In this document: positions 56,501 through 64,000 of the stretch, in pieces
Numbering within the stretch: position 1 is the stretch's first letter
Layout: each line of letters opens with the position of its first letter
NCBI GenBank assembly: GCA_964030785.1
Contig: OZ034975.1
Location: forward strand, 43,200,569 to 43,264,568
Length of the DNA: 64,000 bases
Source: Siderastrea siderea
Lineage: Eukaryota; Cnidaria; Anthozoa; Scleractinia; Rhizangiidae
Reading direction: 5' to 3'
Position numbers and translations under genes: made by a program
Notes under the pieces: model-generated
Database searches by the model: none
What the model was told of the DNA's origin: nothing
What the model saw: the letters and a program-made list of their open reading frames with translations, nothing else

Positions 56501-59500
56501 ATCAGGACATCTCATTTTTGGTGACCATTTCGTTAATCCTCATGACATGTTTGTCTGATCAAGTAGTTGTACCGTGAGGAGAAATTAAATGCTTGTCAAT
56601 CCGGGCTTTATGAGGACGAGGACGGTTCGAATGTATCCTGCCTGTATTTCAGACCACAATAATTTATTTTCCACGCTGTTTGCCATTATCACTTCTGGAA
56701 AGACTCCCTTATCACTTCCAATACTTTCATCTGTGTTTCCATCTTGCATAGAGGATAATGACCTGGTGAAATTTTTAGCGACGTTTGTACACCACGTGAC
56801 AAAGCAACCCAAAAATAATAATTTTAATAGAAACTGAATGATTGGCTACTAAAAATCAAACAATTTAAAAGTTGTATCATTAAGCAGAGGCCTTCGTATG
56901 GGATTTCCTCTTCTTTTGAAAACTTCTATATTTTAGTGAATTTCCATTTTAACCTTCTCAAACTTGCTAATACGGTCTTTCATGCGACAGAACCTTTATT
57001 TGTAAACGACTGATTTCCCTGATATTTTCATGGTCCCGGGGCCCTATTCGTTTATGAAGTTGCGAGTAGTACTGGAACGCCGCAACATTTCTACCTCCTG
57101 CCCGTTTCCAAATACCGTATTTTCTCGATTAAACGCCGGACCCCGAATAAACGCCGGGTATCAAAGAGAGTCAGGGCTCGACACTAACAGTGGTCTGCTG
57201 GCCATTGGCCTGTAGAGATAACACTTTGGCCACCAGAAATTTGGAACAACTGGCCATTTTGTCCTGGAGAAAATTTTTTATAAAAAATATATACTTGATT
57301 AAGTTCCAATTATTTGCGTCCCTTACTAAGTGACCTTCAAAATATTAATTTCTTAGGCTTTTAAAACGAAAAACATTTTGCAAGTTATGGTGCTACATGT
57401 TAAACACAAGCACGAATCGTATCTCCACCATGTTGAGTGGGTTGGTCCTGAAGTCATGAGGGTCAGTCTCTTTCATAACTATTTAGAAGTTATACTTATT
57501 ACAAACTAGCTAACAGAATCGTTTGTCATTAAGATTGAGTTGCTCCTACATGTGGCCAGTAAAACTTACAGTTTGGCCAGTTAAAATTAAAATTTCGAGC
57601 CCTGGAGAGAATTGTAAATAAGTCCCTCAGACGTTTATTTGTTGTATAATAAACTTAAGATTTAAGGGCAAAATAAATGGCTGCCAAGAAAAACAAAAAA
57701 TAACCCTTTCTTAAAAAATGGTGGGCCCAAATAAATTGCTGATTCAAGCAAGCGCCGGGTCCACCATGCCAAGTTTGAAATAAACACCAAGGGCCTCTAT
57801 TTGAGAAAATAAGGTTGACGTTTGTGAGAGAAGAGAAACGTTCAGCTGTTCTAGCTCACCCGTTCTTCCAGATCCGAGCCGGATGCATATTGGCAAAATC
57901 AAGCGCACAAACATCTTTTCTGTCCTCGTAGGGCTGCCAAAATTGATCGTGTTTCCGCAAAGTTCCTTCAGCGAACACTGCTCCTTCAACACGTGCATCA
58001 GTCGAGAAGCAAGCTTGATCACTGTGTCCGCGAAGACCTGAGGCGGGGATAAAATTGGCGCGAAAGGCAGGTTGGCGGCGACTGAGACTGCTGCAGCTGA
58101 GCGCTCCTGAATGACAAGACTGATGCAGATGTTGACCAGAGTCTAGAAGAGAACACGCGACACGAGTAAAGGAATTATACAAACCCACGTAAGGTTTATT
58201 TATACACGGTCTCAATTCACACCAGGAAAATATGTTCTTCCGTCGAGTCGTGTGTGCACATGTCAGCTAAAATGTAAATAAGAACACTACTGTAACAGCT
58301 AACTAGTGCTAACACAATAACTATTATTACCTAAATATCAATTACGACAATTCATTAAATACAAAATATTTCAATAAGAAGGAAGAAAGAGGGCAATTCC
58401 AGAGAGTGGAACCTCGGTAATGAAACTGTTTCTACCTGTTTCAGAGGGTGGCCTAACTCCCCACCTAGCCCTCCCCTAACCCAACATTTTTTTACTTATT
58501 TTCACTTAAGAGCAAAATGTTGGGTTAGGGAGGGGGGTTCCCCAGAAACGTGGCATGATCCAGTCAACGCAGTTACCGCTAATTGCTTGGAACCTCTTTT
58601 TTTGAAGCGTCCATTTTCCAGCCGAGGTCAGATGGAAGACTTAGGGACGAGATAGTGAATTTAGAATGAGTAACAACAGACCTTGTGGTTAGGTCATCTA
58701 GAAGTTAGCGAGTAGCAGCCTCGTACCCAGGGGTTCTCCTCCCGCTCACTCGACTCGACTTGGTGCGATACGTCGTGACGTCACCGAATGACCTCATTCG
58801 GTGACGTCACGAAATCTCGCGCCAAGTCGCGTGAGCGAGAAGAGAAGGCCTGGGTACTAGGCTGAGCGAGTAGGACTTTGGAGCCAAGAAACGTAGTTCC
58901 ACAACATCTTCATCCGTCAAGGGGTTCAGCGTTTTTCTAAACTCTGCACATCTTCTGAGACAATTTTCAATTGAGTGTCGTAAAACTGAAACCAATTTAA
59001 TTACTCCAAACAATCACATCAAACCTAAACGGGCCAATGAACCATTCAGAACTCGCAGCAAATACGTGCAACAAGGGTCAAGCGCGGGAAATCGCGTGCG
59101 AGAAAAACACAATTGGTTTTCGATTGACCTCTGATTGGTTGAGGAAGTGACGCGAGTTTTTTTAACCAATCACACAGCGTAGTTAAACAAAGCGAATGCA
59201 AATTACTATCGACACTAAATTGAAAACAGCTCAAAAGACACAGTAAGGTGAAATTCCAACACGACCTCCCAGAAGCACAATGTCTGACCACTTTGCATCT
59301 TTCGCTAACATTGACTATCAAATAAAATTTCCAGTATAGCTTTCAGGAAACCAATTCAAGTTGACTTACAGCCTCGAGTTGGTTTCAATGGAAGATGTTA
59401 TTGGAATTTAACTGGATAGTCAATCACACGAAAGTATGCGAATTACTTAGAACTGACGGTGAAATACTTTCACTTTGTAATGCAACAGCGACAACATACT

Positions 59501-62500
59501 GTGACATCGCTTCGAATGATACTGAATGCAAAATTTAAACAATTTTAAGTGAGAGCATCCCTTAAGGCGCTGTTACTGACACGAGGTAATGTTTCCTGCA
59601 ACTTGCAACGCAACCCGCCTCGGGTTGGTTTCAATGGAAGGTGTTATTGGAATTTAACTGGATAGTCAATCACACGAAAGTATGCGAATTACTTAGAACT
59701 GACGGTGAAATACTTTCACTTTGTAATGCAACAGCGACAACATACTGTGACATCGCTTCGAATGATACTGAATGCAAAATTTAAACAATTTTAAGTGAGA
59801 GCATCCCTTAAGGCGCTGTTACACGAGGCAATGTTTCCTGCAACTTGCAACGCAACAAATGACGACAGAATGGCGAGGCAAGTTGCAGAATACACGCTAC
59901 AACTTATCTCGCAACGTTGCGAAAAGCAGCAACCTAGTCTACTTTCCCTGCAACTCGCAACGGAATTTTTCGTTGCGAGACATGTCGCGTAGAGGGGTGT
60001 TACACGCGCAATTTCGTTCGCCACTTGTGTTGCAACGCCCGGCACTGTGTTGCAAGTTGCAAGTAAAATTGCCCCGTGTAACGGCGCCTTTACTGCATGA
60101 TAACGTTAAGACACCGTTTACATTACTTTACGTTTTACCTTCATGTATGGCGAGTGTGCTAACGAGGACCTTTTACATAGAGTCATGTAAAGCCCTGTAA
60201 AAAGAGGTAGAAAAAGTAAACTTTAAGCTCTGGTATTTTTCTAAATTTAATACTCTTACTCGGTTTTCAGTGAAAACGCAACGCTATATGACAATAAAGT
60301 AGCAATACTGTACTCAGAAAGCCATACAAGTAAGCTATTTCTTTCGGCAGATTCTCGTCAACGTTCATTGTTTTCGCGTCCATAATACGGTTACCAGTAC
60401 AGTTAGCTCAGTCATATCACAAGTTATAGTACAACGCTAAATTTTGGCGTGCTCCCATTGGTCGAAATCGATCACGTGACGTTATAGTGTCTCTCCTCAG
60501 CGGGCACCTATCAGAGCATAGTGCCCGTTTTTAACCTGCGATCAGGCTTTCTTTTTTTTCGCGGCGGAGGGAGGGCGAAAAAAAAAGGAAAGCCTGATAC
60601 AATTACTTGTTGAATCGTCTGCCGCCCCCCAATTAAAGTGTCTGTCAACGAGAGTGTCAGCGATGCCATCAGATAAGAGTGAGCCAATCACAATTTACCG
60701 GAAGTCGCTTCGTTGGCGGGAATCAGCAGAGGCGCGAAGCGGGCACGAAGTGTGCAAACAGCTTTATGTTGCCTTTTGTTTCCCGACCAATCAGAAAAAA
60801 GTCCAGATTCTGGACTTTTTACAGACGACTCGACAAGTAATTGTATCAGGCGTTCATTTTTCCGTTGACTACACCACCGCGAGAAAAATAACGCCTGATC
60901 GCAGGTTAGCCCGTTTTAGGCAATTTTCGCTCAAAATTTAGCGTTGTACAATAAAAACAATAGAGTCCTTCTGTCTCAGGCCCTATGTGTGATAGGTTCC
61001 CTCGGAAATTTGATGTTCAAACTTCATGATGTTTTGAACATCAAATTTCCGAGGGAAACCTATCGCACGATAGTGCCTTCGACAGAAGAACTCTACTGTT
61101 CAATTAGACGTTTACAATCAGTGGACAACGCAATTACCTGATAAATACAAAAACAATTATTCTAGCTCCCTCCCTAGACTGAAGTTAGCGGATGGCTGCC
61201 AGGGCTTCTGTTTTAGGGGCTTTAGCCTTACGTCTTCGAATTCCGTTGTTATCCTTATCGTAGTACTGCAGCAATTTGGTAGTTTGTTTTTTCTTTCCTT
61301 TATACAGAATCCCTTTGACAACTATTATATTGTCCCTGCATTGATGTGTTATCTTATGTAAACATACATCCTCTATAATGCACGAAGGGTTCCCAGTGTA
61401 CTCATACGAGCCAGTCTCTAGAATTAAGTTATAATACACCCTTCGGACACGCTGACGCGGTTCTATGAAAAACGCATTGGCGACCTGACGCGTGTAGGGC
61501 CGGATGGGTTGAGGCGAACGGATCCGGAAAAAGCCGTCCGGTCCCTCACAAACCATCTGTTCATTTAATAATAATAATATAATAATAATTTAATTCTTAA
61601 AAAGCGCATTACATCCAAAATCTCAATGCTCTTCACAAAATAATAGAGAACAATATAATCTATGTGTGTACAGCAACAAACTTAAACCTAAGAATTAAAT
61701 AAGGAGCATTCAAAGGTATATTTCCAAAATTTTTCAGTAACACTAAGCATGACAAAGGTGGTATGATACAAAAATCATCGACTGAGTTATGTCGGGCCGG
61801 ACGGGAAAATATTTAGCTTGATGTCATGGTACACGGACCTCGCTGCACTCGGTCCGCACACCATGCCCTCAAGTGAAATATTTTCCCGTCCAGCCCGACC
61901 TAACTCAGTCAATAATTTCCGACTTCGTCTGCACACTGATGTGGTGAATCCAAAACGTTACCTTTCAGATAAACTTCCAGAGACTTCCAATCAATGCACC
62001 TCTATTAAAAAAAAAGAAAAAAAAAAAGAGAAAAAGCAAAAGTGAAAACAAATGTCAAACCGTTAAGCTACTTTCAGTCTCAAATGATCACACCAAAAAG
62101 AATGTAAGCTTGTCAAGTGAACTTTCGCAGGAAGAGCAAACCATGACAACGATTTTAACGGTGACGAGAATGAAATTTCTCTTTACACTATCACTGCTTG
62201 TTCAAACATTCAGGTGATGCCAATAAAGGAAACAATCACCGCAGAACTTGACTAGAAGGTAGGCCCAACGGTTTCAAGTTGAAATCCATTTCCATTCTGG
62301 ACATCCGTGGCCAAAGACACTATTCTCAAGCCCTTAACAGTGACGAGAATGAAATTTCTCTTTACACCATCACTGCTTGTTCAAACATTCAGGTGATGAG
62401 AATAAAGGAAACAATCACCGAGGACAAGTTTCTTGATATTTAGAGAAATTCTCCTTACTAGTTCCATACGAAATGTATGGAGAACAGTAAGGAGAATATG

Positions 62501-63233
62501 CATTTTCATATCAGGGCTTTAAAGGGTTAATATTGTTTTGCAAAGTGTTACTTAAAGTAGCTGACAGAGCCCCTCAAACTCTTGCATTCCGAGAGTGATC
62601 TGTGTAGAAAAACAGTTGGAGCGCAAGATTGCTGTTTCCTGAGGGCCCCCAATAGGTTTTTCGGGATTCGGGATTTGACTTATTCGAAGATCAGGATTCG
62701 GTATTTTAAAGGAAAGGGCAAGCGAGATTCGGGATTGTATTATGAACGGGATACGGGATTTAGCGGTTTTACGAGGCGAGATTCGGGAAATGTTGTTGCA
62801 AAGAACCGGTATGCGGTAACGAAAATTGAAAATCCTTTCATTATGACAACACATTAGTTGCCCGCATTTTCCTCGAAACCTGTAACTTGGCTATTTTGAC
62901 CGTACCACTTTTCTTATCCTACCATCTTCGACTGGTTCACCGAACATGAGGGAATCTGGAACCTCTGTTAGGCACTTTTTAAAACGTATGTTCAGGATCG
63001 GGATAAGCCGACAAAAACCGTCTGGATTACGATGATGAGGGAAAATTTTGGTCGGGATGACGGGATTGAATAACCCTATGGGGACCCTCTTTCTTATTTC
63101 TGTTCTTACCATCAAGTCGGGTTTATTGACGAGTTTCTCAAATATCTTGTTTACTCTTTTCAGGATGAGCAGCGTGGCGGTCTCCAAGGCTTCAGGTGAT
63201 CCTTTTAGAAGAGGAAGCGCATCTGTCATGTAT
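52357..63233 (-). CDS. UNC80-like large protein, C-terminal exons (gene continues upstream)
   Basis: Exons in transcript order: 63110-63233, 57860-58037, 56189-56410, 55385-55481, 54458-54546, 52357-53568, each with GT-AG borders. The phases agree across every junction from 57860 onward. The joined reading has helical, ARM/HEAT-like content: LASRLMHVLKEQCSLKELCG, FVRLILPICIRLGSGRTDAP, GLKVLMVCFEDRLATEWYRI, NVGFWDFMNFCVSYRTPLFL, then a disordered Ser/Glu-rich tail. This pattern fits my recollection of the C-terminal region of UNC80, a scaffold of the NALCN sodium-leak channel at the plasma membrane; UNC79 is the main alternative. Exons between 59 and 63 kb and beyond the right edge are probably missing from this model. 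The introns hold many small transposons. Confidence 0.62.
54112..54406. repeat. Minisatellite in UNC80-like intron
   Basis: Degenerate units around CTTGGGTCCTCTTTCGTGAA recur. The last two units form a near-exact 77-bp direct repeat (about 54253-54329 and 54330-54406). Confidence 0.8.
54940..55144. mobile_element. MITE with TAGCCTGTTCCAGGCTC ends
   Basis: Left end TAGCCTGTTCCAGGCTC and right end GAGCCTGGAACAGGCTA are exact inverted repeats. Same family as 2934-3425. Flanks (TGCCAAGA / TTCCAAGA) look like a decayed target duplication. Confidence 0.8.
57115..57812. mobile_element. Element with CCGTATTTTCTC ends, split by a nested insertion
   Basis: CCGTATTTTCTCGATTAAAC at 57115 is paired with GAGAAAATAAGG near 57803. 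AACGCCGG(G) motifs repeat near both ends. The middle (57172-57604) is a separate element. Confidence 0.6.
57172..57604. mobile_element. Nested hAT-like MITE, CAGGGCTCGA ends
   Basis: Termini CAGGGCTCGA and TCGAGCCCTG are perfect inverted repeats in the CAGGG...CCCTG style of hAT elements. TGGCCA/TGGCCAGT words recur inside. The 8-bp duplication is not clean (AGAGAGT against GAGAGAAT). Confidence 0.65.
58440..58550. repeat. Hairpin: CCTAACCCAACATTTT inverted repeat
   Basis: CTCCCCTAACCCAACATTTT is mirrored by AAAATGTTGGGTTAGGGAGG with a short AT-rich loop. A small foldback element in the UNC80-like intron. Confidence 0.75.
58716..58864. mobile_element. 149-bp palindromic MITE, CAGCCTCGTACCCAGG ends, 9-bp TSD
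   Basis: CAGCCTCGTACCCAGG and CCTGGGTACTAGGCTG form the ends; arms meet at CGGTGACGTCAC-type palindromes in the centre. AGCGAGTAG at 58707-58715 and 58865-58873 is a perfect 9-bp target duplication. Confidence 0.9.
58874..58992 (-). CDS. Candidate extra exon of the UNC80-like gene, abutted by a MITE
   Basis: After acceptor GGTTTCAG the frame reads LRHSIENCLRRCAEFRKTLN then PLTDEDVVELRFLAPKSYS. The composition is coding-like, but no donor is visible: the palindromic MITE begins right where the exon should end. Its start phase does not match the exon at 63110, so at least one more exon would be needed. Confidence 0.35.
59372..59823. repeat. Tandem duplication of about 247 bp
   Basis: The segment from GGTTGGTTTCAATGGAAG to the GGCGCTGTTAC end occurs at about 59376-59573 and again at about 59621-59821 with few differences. 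It includes the left end of the adjacent element. Confidence 0.88.
59811..60089. mobile_element. MITE, AGGCGCTGTTACACG ends, TTA target (PIF/Harbinger-like)
   Basis: Ends AGGCGCTGTTACACGAGGC and its complement-like GCCCCGTGTAACGGCGCCT are inverted. TTA at 59808-59810 and 60090-60092 fits a PIF/Harbinger target. The interior is rich in GCAACTTGCAACGCAA-type words. Relative of 7952-8165. Confidence 0.78.
60429..60949. mobile_element. Outer MITE, CAACGCTAAATTTTG ends, hosting another element
   Basis: GTACAACGCTAAATTTTG at 60429 and CAAAATTTAGCGTTGTAC ending 60949 are inverted, with TA at both borders (Tc1/mariner-type target). Its body is split by the TAACCTGCGATCAGGC-family element. Confidence 0.75.
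60532..60908. mobile_element. TAACCTGCGATCAGGC-family MITE, copy 3, 9-bp TSD
   Basis: Exact TAACCTGCGATCAGGC terminal repeats at both ends. GCCCGTTTT at 60523-60531 and 60909-60917 is a 9-bp target duplication. 377 bp; the interior is unrelated to copies 1 and 2. Both ends again form hairpins closed by CAGGC/GCCTG (left stem TTTCTTTTTTTTCG-like, right stem GTT...AAC). Confidence 0.92.
60960..61101. repeat. Long hairpin (GATAGGTTCCCTCGGAAATT arms)
   Basis: Arms of about 38 bp (GATAGGTTCCCTCGGAAATT on) pair almost perfectly around a short loop at about 61028. Outer arms AGAGTCCTTCTGTC / GACAGAAGAACTCT extend the fold to about 140 bp. Confidence 0.85.
61185..61556 (-). CDS. Unrecognised 123-codon ORF in UNC80-like intron
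   Basis: Frame of coding-like composition (MVCEGPDGFFRIRSPQP, FFIEPRQRVRRVYYNLIL) with a Lys/Arg-rich C-terminus and a stop at 61185. AATGAACAG precedes the ATG, so it could be a last exon of a nested gene, or a repeat-derived frame. No domain recognised. Confidence 0.35.
   Translation of the reverse strand: MVCEGPDGFFRIRSPQPIRPYTRQVANAFFIEPRQRVRRVYYNLILETGSYEYTGNPSCIIEDVCLHKITHQCRDNIIVVKGILYKGKKKQTTKLLQYYDKDNNGIRRRKAKAPKTEALAAIR
61779..61907. repeat. Palindromic element (GACTGAGTTATGTCGGGC arms)
   Basis: Arms of about 58 bp, from GACTGAGTTATGTCGGGC to CATGGTACACGGACC, mirrored by GGTCCGCACACCATG to GCCCGACCTAACTCAGTC. The loop is about 11 bases. Confidence 0.88.
62150..62529. repeat. Repeat related to 51312-51946
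   Basis: Two copies (about 62157 and 62337) of a segment containing GTGACGAGAATGAAATTTCT and TTGTTCAAACATTCAGGTGA, ending in GGGCTTTAAAGGGTTAA. Related motifs lie at 51312-51420. Confidence 0.75.
62650..62800. repeat. ATTCGGGAT-rich degenerate repeat
   Basis: GATTCGGGAT, GGATTCGG and GGGATACGGGATT words recur irregularly over about 150 bp. Confidence 0.6.
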
Positions 63234-63508
63234 CTAAGATATGGCAGGGGAAACAACAGCGTTTATTACAGATTAAAGCGTACATAGAATCAATCCTCGA
63301 ATTCAGTCTTGCACGCTGGCTAAAAGGAACGAGATCATACTTCAAGTCAATCTTTCCTGAGTGCTTTTCAGTTGAGCGTTCAACGCAAGACGTGTCGCCG
63401 GTCCGCTTTTGTTTCTCTTACGTTGCTTTGTGATTTGTTAAAAAGTCACTCATGCTATGTTCTAAACCAAAACCAAACGTGACTTGCTCCCAAGTATTTT
63501 CCCACGCT

Positions 63509-63603
63509 TGGCGGCTTTACAGATAATAAGTGCGGATATTTTACGAGCTGCACGAAAAAAAGCGAGCAATGAGTAAAATGTGGCAAGGATTATCTGTAAA
63601 ACC
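63509..63603. repeat. Short inverted-repeat element, TTTACAGATAAT ends
   Basis: GGCTTTACAGATAAT and ATTATCTGTAAAACC-like ends pair imperfectly (also ATTTTACGAGC / GAGTAAAAT inside). A small MITE-like fold. Confidence 0.55.
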
Positions 63604-63815
63604 ATTTCACTTCATTTTAACGGGGATTTAGCTCCACAGATTCGGATAAAAACGAAAGGAAACCTTTCTTTAGGGTGTAGAATGCCTCAAAATAGGTAGA
63701 AAAATGTCAAATTCTGAAGCGTAAACATTTAGCTGAGCCGTCTACTGAGCACCAACACCTTCTTGTTGCATTGTTTATTACGTTTGACAGGAATACTTGA
63801 AATGTGTGCTTTTAA

Positions 63816-64000
63816 AAGAAAGCCATCGAGCAGTACTTCCCTGTGATGTATACAAGGTGGTTCAAACGTTTGAGTCTGTGGATGAAATCCTAAAGTGTGA
63901 CCATTCAAATGAAAGCTACTGAGCAGTACTTTCCTGTGGTGCTGTTTATTATGTCGTACAAGGTGGTTCTAACTTTTGAGTCTGTGCATGAAATCCTTAA
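63816..64000. repeat. Minisatellite, ~95-bp unit, runs off the window
   Basis: Two consecutive units share GAGCAGTACTT(T)CCCTGTG, ACAAGGTGGTTC and TTTGAGTCTGTG-ATGAAATCC. The array is cut by the window edge. Confidence 0.8.

Overview
This 64 kb window is nuclear DNA from an animal. It is AT-rich, has spliced genes with GT-AG introns, and carries a very dense and varied repeat load. The gene families and repeats point to an anthozoan cnidarian, most likely a stony coral: an intronless EXD1-like exonuclease, a DZIP3-type HEPN gene, LRRC74-type LRR/EF-hand genes, a DIRS element with internal complementary region, and many small inverted-repeat elements. That assignment is inference from gene and repeat content; the species is not named by the sequence.

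Layout. 1-2.4 kb holds an intronless EXD1-like 3'-5' exonuclease gene (minus strand). 2.8-13 kb is mostly repeats: a 9-bp-TSD element at 2934-3425, a 1.24 kb near-perfect foldback element at 8184-9423, a 2.7 kb element at 9636-12373 with a Tc1/mariner-like element inside it, and a TTAA-flanked palindromic element at 12439-12836. 13.4-14.3 kb holds a frameshifted pRiA4b ORF3-like gene with a Cys-rich tail. 15.9-17.35 kb is an intact LRRC74A-like gene (LRRs plus EF-hand). 18.7-25 kb is a graveyard of Ty3/gypsy, possible hAT and LINE remnants. 27.3-28.6 kb is a second copy of the 9.6-12.4 kb element in opposite orientation, without the mariner-like insertion. 29.85-35.07 kb is a nearly complete DIRS-type tyrosine-recombinase retrotransposon with a small element in its gag. 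36.4-37.4 kb is an element with long ATCGAACTCA-rich inverted repeats. 41.5-44.6 kb is a minus-strand gene encoding a HEPN domain, a coiled coil and a transmembrane tail, with a tandemly duplicated transmembrane exon. 45.2-46.6 kb is a decayed duplicate of the first LRRC74A-like gene, and 48.9-50.2 kb an intact divergent paralogue. 52.36-63.2 kb holds the 3' exons of a large minus-strand gene, best matched to the C-terminus of UNC80 (NALCN channel complex), with introns full of small transposons.

The genes do not form one pathway. The strongest unusual signals are: (1) the membrane-anchored HEPN protein with an RNxxxH nuclease-type motif and duplicated TM exons; (2) a transposon family, three copies each with its own 9-bp target duplication, whose ends all share a 16-bp terminal repeat followed by a hairpin with variable stem sequence but kept complementarity; (3) the foldback element with mirror-image transcription-unit-like arms; (4) the DIRS element, whose long ORF is an artefact of a one-base deletion joining gag to pol.
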